Shown piece by piece: positions 44,210 through 54,501 of a DNA stretch of 64,000 bases. The first letter of the stretch is position 1. The number at the start of each line of letters is the position of its first letter. Where the stretch lies: the NCBI RefSeq assembly GCF_010748935.1, contig NZ_CP048796.1, forward strand, positions 2,979,001-3,043,000, in the 5' to 3' direction. Below the pieces are notes generated by a model. It had not been told where the DNA came from. It worked only from the letters and a program-made list of their open reading frames with translations, and ran no database searches. A program made the position numbers and the translations under genes. The stretch comes from Providencia vermicola. Its GTDB lineage: Bacteria; Pseudomonadota; Gammaproteobacteria; Enterobacterales; Enterobacteriaceae.

Positions 44210-47200
44210 AATAGGCCCCAAAACCCCAATAAGTGCATTGATTATTGGCTATTTACTCGCGATCACTGTAATAGTGATCTTAGCGGGCACTTTTTATTCC
44301 TTATCCGGAAATGACTATTTTGCGACCCAATATTCTGATAAATCCATTTTTCTATATTCAATTATTTCTTGGTTCATTCTGCTCTTAATTGCCCCAGTCT
44401 ATTTGTTCTTCATGCGCCGAATATCGCTTTCATCAATAGCGCCATTTTTACATAAATATAAATGGTTAAAAAAAGCCAATGATAATAATACGTCGAATGA
44501 AATGTTGCAGGCTCTAAGGCAAGTATATGGTCGATTTGGTTTACATAAAATTTCTGTTATTTATCTCCTCGGCTCCCACTCCGCGGTCGAAAAACTCGCT
44601 CCTAGCCTGACGCAAGAAATTTGGCAAGAGTGTGATGGTACCTTGCTTATCTACGGTGGGGATATTGGTAGTTCGGTAGACACTGAGCGTTTGGATACCC
44701 TCAAACAACTGCGTCGACGTCGCCCGCTCAATGGCGTTATTTGGGTGACAGTAAACAGCATTTCATCTCAACTTTTAGACAACAAAATTAACTTCACCAA
44801 CCTGAATACTGCTACAGCTCATAACGCGGGGCGGACTATCCAAAACCTCTTTCAAACGTTAGGTTGGCGCGCCCCTGTCTGGGTTTGGAGTGTCAGTGAT
44901 CAACAACAATCCCTTAGTGCAGCAGAAACCCCTTCCATCCTCTGTATGACTGAGCCTAATATGTCTGCTGAATCACTTTCACCCAGCCTGCTAAGCCTCA
45001 TTCCTGCATTAATCGTTAACGGAACTCAAGCGTTACTACGTGAACAAAAACACACATACCTGCTTGCTTTAGCACAATTTTTACAAGCTGGAGGAAGCCA
45101 ACAACTCGCCACTGCATTAGCGCCGCTCAATACACAATTACGTACACTGCCTTTTTCGGGGATCGCATTTAGCCCTTCGATCAGCCGCGCCAATCAGCAA
45201 CGTTTACCTAATAGCTGGCATCCTGATATCCGTTGGAGAAGCTGGTTAAATGTGCAATCTGAACTGGCAGCAGCTTTACAACCCGCTTCTTTAGGTGTTG
45301 ATAAGAAACGTATCGTTCAATACGGTGCCGCCACTGCCATGACGCTCTGGGGCGCAGGTATGATTGTCTCTTACCTTGCCAACCGCCAACTTATTGAAGA
45401 AAGCTATCAAAGTGCCACCGTCGCCGCAAATAACCAATTACCTGAAACAGAACGCCTCAAAGCCCAATATGATTTCCAGCAAACCCTAGGTTTACTCAAT
45501 CATCGCGAACAAACTTCTGTGCCTTTCTGGCTCCATTTTGGGCTAAACAGTAATCAGCCACTATTAGCCCATTTATGGCCACTGTATCAGCAAACAGTAC
45601 TCCCTCCTCTGCGAGATAATATCCGCCAGCAACTTGAGCAACGATTACAAGCCTATGCCCAATTATCACCAAATAGTGATGAACGTCGCCAAGCCACTCA
45701 AAGTGCGTATCAAGATTTAAAAACTTATCTAATGATGAGTACACCAGAGCGTATGGATCCGACTTTTTTCACCAACAGCGTTCTGACTAACCTTCCCGCA
45801 CCTAAAGGAATGAATGAAGGAGAATGGCACACACTCGGAAAAGAGTTGTTAATGTTCTATGCCCAGCAGCTACTCCAACATCCTGAGTGGCAATTAAAAT
45901 CTAATAATAACCTTATCAATCAAAGTCGTACGTTGCTCATTCGACAAATCGGCCAACGTAGCGAAAGTGCCTCGTTATATCAAAAGGTGCTTTTGCAAGC
46001 ACAACATCAATTCCCTGATATGACATTAAATGATATGACTGGCGATACCGATGTTAGCTTCTTATTAACTACTGAAGAGTTTGTACCAGGAATTTTCACC
46101 CGCAAAGCGTGGGAAGAGTCCATTGAGCCAGCAATCATAAAAACTGTCGAATCGCGCCGCAATGAAATTGATTGGGTACTGAGTGATAGCCAGCACGAAC
46201 TGAGCCAAGAGGTTTCCCCAGAAGTTCTCAAACAGCAGCTAACTGAGCGTTATTTTGCCGATTTTTCAAGCAGCTGGTTAAACTTTTTGAACAGTCTGCA
46301 ATGGCGACATACCGAAAGCCTATCCGATACCATTGACCAACTCTCATTAATGAGCGATGTTCGCCAGTCCCCCGTAATTGCACTGATGAATACCCTTGCT
46401 TACCAAGGTAAAACTGGGCGTCAAACAGAAAAACTGGCTGACTCTTTTGTCAACTCAGCTAAAGAACTTCTCAACAAAGAACAAAAACCGGTAATCAGCC
46501 AAAAAGCCGAGTTTACGGGACCATTGGAAAACACCTTCGCTCCCATTCTGAACTTTGTCGAGCCGCAAGCCAACTCTCAAGCTGGCGATAACCTCAGTTT
46601 GCAAGCCTATTTAACCCGTATCACTCGCGTACGATTAAAACTACAGCAAGTGGTCAATGCCCCCGATCCACAAGCGATGTCCCAATCCTTTGCTCAAAGC
46701 ATTTTAGAAGGAAAAAGCGTTGATTTTTCCGAAACACGAGATATGGGTAGCTTGATAGCCGCCAGTTTTGGACAAGAGTGGCAAAGTTTTGGTGATGCAC
46801 TGTTAGTGGAACCTATGACCCAAGCTTGGCAACAATTACTGACACCAACCGCTCAAGGCATCAATAGCGAATGGAAAAATGCCATTGTCAATGAATGGAA
46901 TAACGCCTTTGGTGGGCGCTACCCACTCAAAGAGACCCAAAGTAATATTTCTTTGCCTTTGATGGCACAATACCTGCGCCCTGACAGTGGCCGTATTCAG
47001 CGCTTCTTAGAAACTCGTTTGCAAGGCGTTTTACGTAAAGAAGGGAATCACTGGGTGCCAAATAGTACTAATGCGCAAGGGCTACACTTTAATCCCGCAT
47101 TTTTGAAAGCGTTAAACACGCTCACTGAATTAGGCGATGTAGCCTTCGCCAATGGAGAAGCACGCCTCTATTTTGAGCTACGTCCGGGAACTAGTAAACA

Positions 47201-47564
47201 GGTGATGCAAACCATATTGGTGATTGATAAGCAAAAACTTACCTACGATAACCAATTCCCGCAATGGCAACGCTTTGTGTGGCCTGCCGATACAGTTGCG
47301 TCCGGTGCATCACTTTCTTGGATGGCGACTTCGACGGGAACACGACTCTATGGCGATTACCCTGGAGTATGGGGTTTTATTCGTTTACTTGAAACTGCCC
47401 ATGTTGCCCCCTATGCGGGAAGCACCAGTAGCTATACTGTGACATGGAAAACACCTGATGGTAGCACGCTCAATTATCAACTTCGCACTGAAATGGGCCA
47501 AGGCCCACTGGCATTATTAAAACTTCGCAACTTTGTACTGCCAGAAAAAATCTTCTTGGATTAG
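44196..47564 (+). CDS. tssM: T6SS membrane-complex protein TssM (IcmF-like)
   Basis: From ATG 44196 the product is 1,122 residues with two N-terminal spans (~12-33, 48-70) and a third near 370-392 (QYGAATAMTLWGAGMIVSYL), then a long periplasmic domain, the IcmF layout. No Walker A (GxxxxGKS/T) is visible in the cytoplasmic loop; some TssM proteins lack it. It spans the inner membrane, binding TssL inside and TssJ at the outer membrane. The annotated frame opens earlier over the previous gene but starts best at 44196. Confidence 0.93.
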   Translation: MSKNKIGPKTPISALIIGYLLAITVIVILAGTFYSLSGNDYFATQYSDKSIFLYSIISWFILLLIAPVYLFFMRRISLSSIAPFLHKYKWLKKANDNNTSNEMLQALRQVYGRFGLHKISVIYLLGSHSAVEKLAPSLTQEIWQECDGTLLIYGGDIGSSVDTERLDTLKQLRRRRPLNGVIWVTVNSISSQLLDNKINFTNLNTATAHNAGRTIQNLFQTLGWRAPVWVWSVSDQQQSLSAAETPSILCMTEPNMSAESLSPSLLSLIPALIVNGTQALLREQKHTYLLALAQFLQAGGSQQLATALAPLNTQLRTLPFSGIAFSPSISRANQQRLPNSWHPDIRWRSWLNVQSELAAALQPASLGVDKKRIVQYGAATAMTLWGAGMIVSYLANRQLIEESYQSATVAANNQLPETERLKAQYDFQQTLGLLNHREQTSVPFWLHFGLNSNQPLLAHLWPLYQQTVLPPLRDNIRQQLEQRLQAYAQLSPNSDERRQATQSAYQDLKTYLMMSTPERMDPTFFTNSVLTNLPAPKGMNEGEWHTLGKELLMFYAQQLLQHPEWQLKSNNNLINQSRTLLIRQIGQRSESASLYQKVLLQAQHQFPDMTLNDMTGDTDVSFLLTTEEFVPGIFTRKAWEESIEPAIIKTVESRRNEIDWVLSDSQHELSQEVSPEVLKQQLTERYFADFSSSWLNFLNSLQWRHTESLSDTIDQLSLMSDVRQSPVIALMNTLAYQGKTGRQTEKLADSFVNSAKELLNKEQKPVISQKAEFTGPLENTFAPILNFVEPQANSQAGDNLSLQAYLTRITRVRLKLQQVVNAPDPQAMSQSFAQSILEGKSVDFSETRDMGSLIAASFGQEWQSFGDALLVEPMTQAWQQLLTPTAQGINSEWKNAIVNEWNNAFGGRYPLKETQSNISLPLMAQYLRPDSGRIQRFLETRLQGVLRKEGNHWVPNSTNAQGLHFNPAFLKALNTLTELGDVAFANGEARLYFELRPGTSKQVMQTILVIDKQKLTYDNQFPQWQRFVWPADTVASGASLSWMATSTGTRLYGDYPGVWGFIRLLETAHVAPYAGSTSSYTVTWKTPDGSTLNYQLRTEMGQGPLALLKLRNFVLPEKIFLD

Positions 47565-47584
47565 TCCTAATAGGAAATTGTTAC

Positions 47585-49195
47585 ATGCCTTTAATGACTG
47601 CATTACGCACAGCCTGCTTTACAGGTAACCCACTTGCTGCGGATCAATTAGTAGAACAACAAGTTGTGTTGTGGGAACGCTGGTTACTGCCTATTACTCC
47701 CGAAAAGCCAATTGGAGAAGATCCTGGCTATGATGATGACTTCGAACGCATGAAAGAAGAAGTCAATAAACTGTCAGGATCAGATACCGAATTGATTTGT
47801 TCCCTTGCCGAAAATCTTCTGACTAACAGGTGTAAGGATGCACGTGTTGTTACTTACTACGTTTGGGCGCGATTACATCGAGAAGGCGAAAAAGGTTTAG
47901 CCGACGGATTAGGTTTACTCGCTGGGTTACTTCGCCGTTACCATGATACCTTATTACCAAGCCGCCCAAATAGTCGGAAATTAGCCATTGAATGGCTTGC
48001 AGGTCAACGTGTTATTGATAGCTTGTCTCTCTACCCTGAAGTGGATAGCAACGAGTTTTCTCGCATCGTCGCACTACTTGGAGCTATTACTGAAGAATTT
48101 ACGGCATGGGATGAAGCGAGTCGCCCTAACCTCAGTCCACTACTACGAGCATTGGAAAACCGACTCGCCCAATCGGGGGGAGCGAATACTGTTGTTCCGC
48201 AGAATATCAAAGCTGCTGAAAATATATCCTCCAAACAAACGGCTTCAGGCATCAGCACAATTGCCCCTATCCAATCGGGTCGAGAGTTACTGGATCAAGC
48301 TAAAGTATTAGCGAATTATCTACGTAACCAACCCAATGGTTGGCTATCCGGTCATCGACTGATGAAATCAGTACGTTGGGATACCCTACACCAGTCTCCT
48401 CCTCAAAATCAGCAAGGTTGTACTCGACTTGCCCCTCCACGCTCAGATGCCAGAGCGCAATTAAAACGTTTATATTTACAACAAAATTGGCTAGAGCTAA
48501 CTGAGCAAGCTGACCGATTATTTGCCGAGGGTGTTAACCATTTTTGGTTAGATGTGCAGTGGTATTTACATCAAGCATTGAGTAAATCACCTGCACCTTG
48601 GGATGGTTGGGCGGACGTGATTGCGTCTGATTTAAAACAATTTTTACTTCGTTTGCCTGGATTAGAAAATCTCGCTTGGGAAGATGGCACTCCTTTTGCC
48701 GATGAAGTCACATTAGCTTGGATCAAACAACATATCCTTGAAGAGAATATGCAATCCCTACACCATATACCCACTCAAGATACCGATGAAGGGGATAACG
48801 GTTCCATATTTGCGTTAGAACAAGAAGCCTTAACCCAAGCCGACATGGAAGGCGTGGAGGCCGCTTTAGCGTGGTTAATGTCTCGTCCGCATATACAAAC
48901 CTCCCGCCAAAAATGGTTATTGCAACTGGTGATGGCAAGAGTCGCAGAGCAATTTGCTCGCCATGATTTAGCCTTGAATTTACTGCGAGAATTAGACCAT
49001 CGCGCTGAACAAATGCACCTTTCTGATTGGGAACCTCATTTTATTTTCGAAATCAAAGCGCGCCAGTTACATTTACTACGAGGAAAATGCCAACGTAACA
49101 CCCCAGATAAAGCCGACTTACATCATCAAATGACAGATTTACTCGCTCAATTAACACGGTTAGACCCCGTGAGAGCACTCGTACTTTATCCTTAA
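47585..49195 (+). CDS. tssA: T6SS baseplate/cap protein TssA
   Basis: The 536-residue protein has an N-terminal ImpA domain (DARVVTYYVWARLHREGEKG near 84, PSRPNSRKLAIEWLAG near 120) and a C-terminal VasJ-like region rich in helices and Trp. TssA primes baseplate and sheath assembly. It starts 20 bases after tssM. Confidence 0.9.
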   Translation: MPLMTALRTACFTGNPLAADQLVEQQVVLWERWLLPITPEKPIGEDPGYDDDFERMKEEVNKLSGSDTELICSLAENLLTNRCKDARVVTYYVWARLHREGEKGLADGLGLLAGLLRRYHDTLLPSRPNSRKLAIEWLAGQRVIDSLSLYPEVDSNEFSRIVALLGAITEEFTAWDEASRPNLSPLLRALENRLAQSGGANTVVPQNIKAAENISSKQTASGISTIAPIQSGRELLDQAKVLANYLRNQPNGWLSGHRLMKSVRWDTLHQSPPQNQQGCTRLAPPRSDARAQLKRLYLQQNWLELTEQADRLFAEGVNHFWLDVQWYLHQALSKSPAPWDGWADVIASDLKQFLLRLPGLENLAWEDGTPFADEVTLAWIKQHILEENMQSLHHIPTQDTDEGDNGSIFALEQEALTQADMEGVEAALAWLMSRPHIQTSRQKWLLQLVMARVAEQFARHDLALNLLRELDHRAEQMHLSDWEPHFIFEIKARQLHLLRGKCQRNTPDKADLHHQMTDLLAQLTRLDPVRALVLYP

Positions 49196-49235
49196 AATTA
49201 ACACTATTAAACTTGATGAACGGAGAGTCACGCTA

Positions 49236-50987
49236 ATGGATGATTTAACCCTTCGCTACTATGATGCCGAAATGCGATATTTGCGTGAAGCAGCGAAAGA
49301 GTTCGCTCAAGCTCACCCTGATCGCGCAGCGTTATTAGATTTAGATAAAGCCGGAACTCCCGATCCTTTTGTAGAACGACTCTTTGAAGGTTTTGCCTTT
49401 TCAATGGGGCAACTTCGTCAAAAAATTGATGATGATTTGCCAGAGTTAACGGAAGGACTAGTAAGTCTGTTATGGCCACATTACTTGCAAACAATTCCAT
49501 CTCTGTCAATTGTTGAGCTATCGCCGGATATTCAGGAAATGAAGCTTTCATCAGTGATCCCTGCTGGCTTTGAAGTGCTTTCACGTCCTATAGGCCCCAA
49601 AAAAACCGTATGCCGCTACCGTACAACACGCGATTTAACACTCAACCCAATTGCCTTATCGGAGGTCAATTTATCCACTGAGCCCGACGGTCGCTCAGTT
49701 TTGCGTTTGCGTTTCGACTGTGCAAAGCTAGCAGACTGGAAACAAATTTCCCTTAATACAATTTCTTTTTATTTGGCTGGCGATGTGCCAACCACATATG
49801 CACTCCACTTAGCGCTAACAAAGCAAGTTGCAGCAACCTATATTCGTTTGCCTTCTTCACCTGATCGTATTCGTTTACCATACTGGTTTTCACCAGGTGG
49901 ATTTGCCGAAGAAGACCGTCTTTGGCCAAAAGCCGATAGTACCTTTAGCGGTTATCAATTACTGCTTGAGTATTTTTCTTTTCGTGAAAAGTTTTTTTTC
50001 GTCAACTTGAAAGGACTGGGGGAAATCCAGCTCCCCACAGAGCTTAGCCATTTTGAGTTGGATATTGTGCTTAACACACAATGGGATAGTGACATCCCGT
50101 TAAGTATAGATAATTTAAAACTACATAGCGTTCCAGTAATTAATTTATTCAATGTTGAGGCCGACCCACTCACTGTAAACGGATTAGAAAGTGAATATTT
50201 ACTGCGTCCTCGCCGCTTGCAAGATGGGCATACAGAAATTTATGCTGTCGATAAGGTTCATGGCACACGACGAGGAGAGCATATTCATTATGTGCCTTTT
50301 AGTAGTTTTCGCCATCGTGGAGGTATGCTACGTCACAATGCTCCTGAGCATTACTACCATACGCGAATTAAGCGTGGCGTAAACGGTTTGCATGACACTT
50401 GGTTAATTTTAGGTGGAGAGCGTGAACCCCCAATCGCATCCCTTGAAAGCGAAACACTATCTCTACAATTAACAGGTACGAACGGGCAGCTTCCTCGCAA
50501 ATCACTACAGAGTACAATACTCGATAGAACTGAAGAAACCTTACAAACCCACTTAAGGGTGCATAACTTATGCAAACCGACCTTACCATGCTATCCCCCC
50601 GCTGAAGATAGGTTTCACTGGCGTGTATTAAGCCATCTCGGTGCTAGCTTTCTTAATATGATGGACAATGTGGATGTGTTACGTGGCACTTTGGCGCTTT
50701 ATGATTGGCGAGAAGATGATCTCAACAGCCGTAAACTCGACGCCATGCTCCATGTTGAACAGCATCTTATCGAACGTTTTGAGAAAGGTTTTCTGCAACG
50801 TGGTATTGCTATTGACATCACTCTCGACAGTAGTGGTTTTAATGGTGATGGGGATATCCATCTTTTTGGTGAAATGCTTAATCGCTTTTTTGCTCTCTAT
50901 ACTGATGTACACCTATTTAATCAACTGACTTTACATATTGTACCGACAGGAAATAGCCTAACATGGACAGAGAATCACCCTCAGTAA
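49236..50987 (+). CDS. tssF: T6SS baseplate protein TssF
   Basis: The 583-residue product begins MDDLTLRYYDAEMRYLREAA and has DPFVERLFEGFAFSMGQLRQ near 45, both diagnostic of TssF (VasA). With TssG, TssE and TssK it forms the baseplate wedges. GGAGAG precedes the start and its 3' end overlaps tssG by 25 bases. Confidence 0.96.
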   Translation: MDDLTLRYYDAEMRYLREAAKEFAQAHPDRAALLDLDKAGTPDPFVERLFEGFAFSMGQLRQKIDDDLPELTEGLVSLLWPHYLQTIPSLSIVELSPDIQEMKLSSVIPAGFEVLSRPIGPKKTVCRYRTTRDLTLNPIALSEVNLSTEPDGRSVLRLRFDCAKLADWKQISLNTISFYLAGDVPTTYALHLALTKQVAATYIRLPSSPDRIRLPYWFSPGGFAEEDRLWPKADSTFSGYQLLLEYFSFREKFFFVNLKGLGEIQLPTELSHFELDIVLNTQWDSDIPLSIDNLKLHSVPVINLFNVEADPLTVNGLESEYLLRPRRLQDGHTEIYAVDKVHGTRRGEHIHYVPFSSFRHRGGMLRHNAPEHYYHTRIKRGVNGLHDTWLILGGEREPPIASLESETLSLQLTGTNGQLPRKSLQSTILDRTEETLQTHLRVHNLCKPTLPCYPPAEDRFHWRVLSHLGASFLNMMDNVDVLRGTLALYDWREDDLNSRKLDAMLHVEQHLIERFEKGFLQRGIAIDITLDSSGFNGDGDIHLFGEMLNRFFALYTDVHLFNQLTLHIVPTGNSLTWTENHPQ

Positions 50988-52054
50988 ATCAAATTATTGA
51001 TGCTCTTGGGGCACGCCTTCCGTTAGTTAATTTCTATCGGTTTTGTCAACTTCTAGAGCAGTATAATCAGCAACACCTACCTTTAGGTAGCACTCAAGAT
51101 CCAAAAACAGACGCCATTCGCTTTCGCCCTCATCGCGGAATGGGATTTCCAGTCACTGAAATTAAAGGGCTGGATATTGAAGATAGATATCGAAACAGCT
51201 CCGTTCCCAGTATTCGAACCACTTTTTTAGGCTTATATGGTATAACGTCTCCACTACCAACTGCCTATATTGATGACATAGCGCAGAGGCGAGAAGGCAC
51301 TGAATCACTCACCGATTTTCTAGATATTTTTAACCATCGGCTCATCACCCAGTTTTATCGCATATGGCGTAAATATTCCTATCCAGCCACTTTTTTAGCG
51401 GGTGGTAAAGATGAAACTTCCCAGTATTTATATGGATTAATCGGCTTAGGTATCCCAGGAACAGCGCAGCATATTCAAGCACCACTATCGCGCTTTTTAG
51501 CTTTACTCGGCACATTACGTTTTCCGACGCGCACTGCTGAAGGAGTCATTTCACTAGTGAAATTACTCGCTCCTGATACTCAGGTACAAGTAAAACCTCA
51601 TGACCCGAGACGTATTGAGCAAGAAAGTCTATCAAAGCTATCTTGTCAAAAACCAATGACATTAATCAACAAACCCGTTTTAGGTCAGTATGCAACGGAT
51701 GTAAATAGTCAAATCTTAATTATGTTACAAACAGATAACCTTAATGAGGCACGCAACTGGCTACCTGATGGGCAGTTGTATCAGGATTTACTCGCGTTAC
51801 TTCATGTCTATCTTGGTTCGCGCGTTAATGCTCGACTCAGCCTAAAATTACCGAGATCATTATTACCTAATGCAGCGTTAAGTACACAATCTCATCAAGG
51901 AGTACAACTAGGCCGCACTGCGGCCGTGGGCGCATTAAACCCTCAAGCTAACCTTAATGACCCTTTGATTGTGTTAAATTTGGGGCGCTATCAGCGATTG
52001 ACTCCTTCACCACAACCTATACCCACCACAAATTATGCTAATTATCGATTTTAA
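50963..52054 (+). CDS. tssG: T6SS baseplate protein TssG
   Basis: The 363-residue protein has the TssG landmarks: NFYRFCQLLEQ near 23, IRFRPHRGMGFPVTEI near 52 and TTFLGLYGITSPLPTAYID near 85. It pairs with TssF in the wedge. The large overlap with tssF indicates coupled translation. Confidence 0.95.
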   Translation: MDRESPSVNQIIDALGARLPLVNFYRFCQLLEQYNQQHLPLGSTQDPKTDAIRFRPHRGMGFPVTEIKGLDIEDRYRNSSVPSIRTTFLGLYGITSPLPTAYIDDIAQRREGTESLTDFLDIFNHRLITQFYRIWRKYSYPATFLAGGKDETSQYLYGLIGLGIPGTAQHIQAPLSRFLALLGTLRFPTRTAEGVISLVKLLAPDTQVQVKPHDPRRIEQESLSKLSCQKPMTLINKPVLGQYATDVNSQILIMLQTDNLNEARNWLPDGQLYQDLLALLHVYLGSRVNARLSLKLPRSLLPNAALSTQSHQGVQLGRTAAVGALNPQANLNDPLIVLNLGRYQRLTPSPQPIPTTNYANYRF

Positions 52055-52069
52055 TTTTGGAATATATTC

Positions 52070-52609
52070 ATGAAACAGAGACTTTTATTGTCATTTTTCG
52101 GTAAAGCTTTATTGTTAATCGCCACGATAAACCTCACGGCTTGTGGGCTCACCCAAATGGTCAGTGATGGTACTCGTAGTGCTGCAAACGCGATTTTCTA
52201 CAAACAAGTCAAAGTTGTACACTTAGATTTTGTTGCACGAGAAGCCTTAAATACCGATGATACTGGCACCTCGCTATCAACCATTATCCGTGTTTATCAA
52301 CTAAAAAATTTCGAAAGCTTTGCAGAAAGCGACTATGCCACACTTTTCGCTAAAGATAGCCAAGTACTCAAATCCTCATTAGTTACACAAAAAGACCTGC
52401 GAATTCGTCCTGGTGAATCGATTTCTCTCGATATGCCCCTCGAAAAAGAGGCTGAATTTGTCGCGGTTGCTGCTATGTTCCATCATCCCGACCTTGTGAC
52501 AGACAACTGGCGAGTAATTATTCCTAAAAAACGTTTACTACCTGATGAGCCTCGCCTACTTACTCTTCTCGATAACACTATAACTTTAAAGCCACTCGGA
52601 GAAAAATGA
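52070..52609 (+). CDS. tssJ: T6SS outer-membrane lipoprotein TssJ
   Basis: The 179-residue protein has a lipoprotein signal ending LTAC (Cys25) and the TssJ pattern VHLDFVAREALNTDDTGTSL. TssJ anchors TssM to the outer membrane. Its stop overlaps the tssE start by 4 bases. Confidence 0.93.
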   Translation: MKQRLLLSFFGKALLLIATINLTACGLTQMVSDGTRSAANAIFYKQVKVVHLDFVAREALNTDDTGTSLSTIIRVYQLKNFESFAESDYATLFAKDSQVLKSSLVTQKDLRIRPGESISLDMPLEKEAEFVAVAAMFHHPDLVTDNWRVIIPKKRLLPDEPRLLTLLDNTITLKPLGEK

Positions 52610-53040
52610 TCATGTCCCAACCTTCGCTGTATGAAATGTTGACGGGCTACTTTGCTGGGGGGCTAATGATTGATGACATTCCTGAACACGATCAGGTGAT
52701 CCTTTCTGTCATGGATAATATCCGTCGTATCCTTAACGCACGCGCAGGTAGCATTGAGCACCTGCCTGATTATGGTTTGCCTGATATGAGCAAACTTATC
52801 CAAGGGCTTCCCGGAACAGCTCATAATATGATGAATCTTTTATCAAAAACGCTACTAAAGTATGAACCGAGGATCAAGTCACTCTCATTAGTGTTATTGC
52901 CACAAAATAGTTTTGGGACACTACGTTATGCCCTTGAGGTGGAACTATATGAAAAAGGGTTGATCCGCTATGGTACTGAGTTTGTACCTGATGGACGTAT
53001 TCTACTCCATCATTTAAAAAAACAATTTGACACAATTTAA
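52606..53040 (+). CDS. tssE: T6SS baseplate protein TssE (gp25-like)
   Basis: The 144-residue protein is a gp25-like baseplate subunit: SVMDNIRRILNARAGSIEHL near 30 and PDYGLPDMSKL, the conserved gp25 core. The start may be 52606 or 52612 (ATGATCATG); GGAG upstream suits both. It joins TssF/G in the baseplate. Confidence 0.93.
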   Translation: MIMSQPSLYEMLTGYFAGGLMIDDIPEHDQVILSVMDNIRRILNARAGSIEHLPDYGLPDMSKLIQGLPGTAHNMMNLLSKTLLKYEPRIKSLSLVLLPQNSFGTLRYALEVELYEKGLIRYGTEFVPDGRILLHHLKKQFDTI

Positions 53041-53093
53041 TTTCTACCAAGTGTGCTTTTTTCTTCGATTTAGACCAACAATTGCATGAGACG

Positions 53094-54449
53094 ATGATGA
53101 CCCCTGATTTGAACACATTACGCCTAGGCGGCGACCCACGCACATTAGCTGATTTTTCTGCTCTAAAAAATGAACTAAATAAACGCTTTCACCCTGCTCG
53201 TCCCGATATTGACTGGACGCGTGCACATGAGCTGTGCTTATCCTTATTCAATCAAAACGGGGCTGACTTACAAACTTGTGCTTGGTTTACCTTAATTCGC
53301 CAACACCAAAACGGTATTGTTGGCCTCAATGAAGGCCTCATTCTACTTCAACATTTATTGAATCAGCACTGGCAAGGGCTCTGGCCGCAACAAATTCACG
53401 CTCGTGTTGAAATTCTGGCGACACTGAGTCAACAATTAATCACTGGATTACGAAGTCATCCCCCTGTCTATACCGACCTTTCTGCACTTTACCAAGCCGA
53501 ATCTCACCTCAAACAGATTGGACAGTTGCTACAAACTCTAGAATTAAAACACCTTACCCAACTAGAACGGCTGCACAACTTACTGACAACTCAAGCAAAA
53601 CAATTAGAAAGCACCGATGCGCCAGACAGTGGTTTTATCCCACCAACATCGTTACAGATACCAAAAGTCCCCCCTACTACGTTTCATGCCAATATCGCGA
53701 CAACACCTGTATCGATTAAGGCTAATGCAACCATTAGTACTGCGCCTCCCACTAAGCCATCTTATCGTAAGGGACTTTGTATTGGGATCGCTTTGGGCAC
53801 CGTTCTTACAGGGACACTTTGTGCTGGGGCATTATATATTCTCCATCCACCAGTCAATAACCATATCTTAGCGCAAGTACTACCCCAATTACCTGAATTT
53901 ACACCTAATATTGCATCGATAATTGAGCAACAATTACAACCTAATCCAAACCAGACAACTTCTTTTTCTAATGAGAAACTGAGTGCTATTGACCGCTATC
54001 TAACCGAACTGGGCGCGGTATCACCGATTTGGGCACAGCAATATAGCTGGAATATGGTCAATTACCTGACAACTCAATTTGGCACTCAACCTGAAGTGCG
54101 CGTATTGAATGATAAATGGCTACAAGCCATGCAGATCAATGCCGTTTCAGCAACGCAAATGAGGCAGTGGTCTCAGGGAATGGAGCAGCTTAATCATTTG
54201 AGTGAACGATTGGACAAATTAGACGGTAAACCGCGCAGCTACATCACGGGCTCTGAACTAAAAACGATTATTTTTACTGCTCGCCAGCATTTTAATCAAG
54301 GTTTACCCCTTGAGGAAGAACTTCGCCGCTTGGAAGAGCGGCAAGCACAAGGTGTGGTACCTGAATCGGAATACCAACGTATCGATACCCATTTTAAACA
54401 ATTACTGAATCGATATGCGTTGTTACGCGATACGCAGGAAAAATCATGA
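53094..54449 (+). CDS. vasL: T6SS TssA-like protein of the VasL type
   Basis: The product (~451 residues from ATG 53094; ATG 53097 equally likely) has an ImpA N-terminal domain (LGGDPRTLADFSALKNELNK at the start, GLWPQQIHARVEIL near 100) then a proline/threonine-rich linker, one membrane span near 230 (LCIGIALGTVLTGTLCAGAL) and a C-terminal VasL-like helical domain. Such inner-membrane TssA relatives occur at the end of this T6SS subtype. It is the last core gene. Confidence 0.85.
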   Translation: MMTPDLNTLRLGGDPRTLADFSALKNELNKRFHPARPDIDWTRAHELCLSLFNQNGADLQTCAWFTLIRQHQNGIVGLNEGLILLQHLLNQHWQGLWPQQIHARVEILATLSQQLITGLRSHPPVYTDLSALYQAESHLKQIGQLLQTLELKHLTQLERLHNLLTTQAKQLESTDAPDSGFIPPTSLQIPKVPPTTFHANIATTPVSIKANATISTAPPTKPSYRKGLCIGIALGTVLTGTLCAGALYILHPPVNNHILAQVLPQLPEFTPNIASIIEQQLQPNPNQTTSFSNEKLSAIDRYLTELGAVSPIWAQQYSWNMVNYLTTQFGTQPEVRVLNDKWLQAMQINAVSATQMRQWSQGMEQLNHLSERLDKLDGKPRSYITGSELKTIIFTARQHFNQGLPLEEELRRLEERQAQGVVPESEYQRIDTHFKQLLNRYALLRDTQEKS

Positions 54450-54501
54450 ATATCCTATCACTTACATTTAAGCCAACTGCTTTCATTCATGGGGTAAAAA
54501 A

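Noticed and set aside
49228-49584. A 118-residue minus-strand frame at the start of tssF
   Set aside because: It is antisense to the conserved TssF N-terminus.
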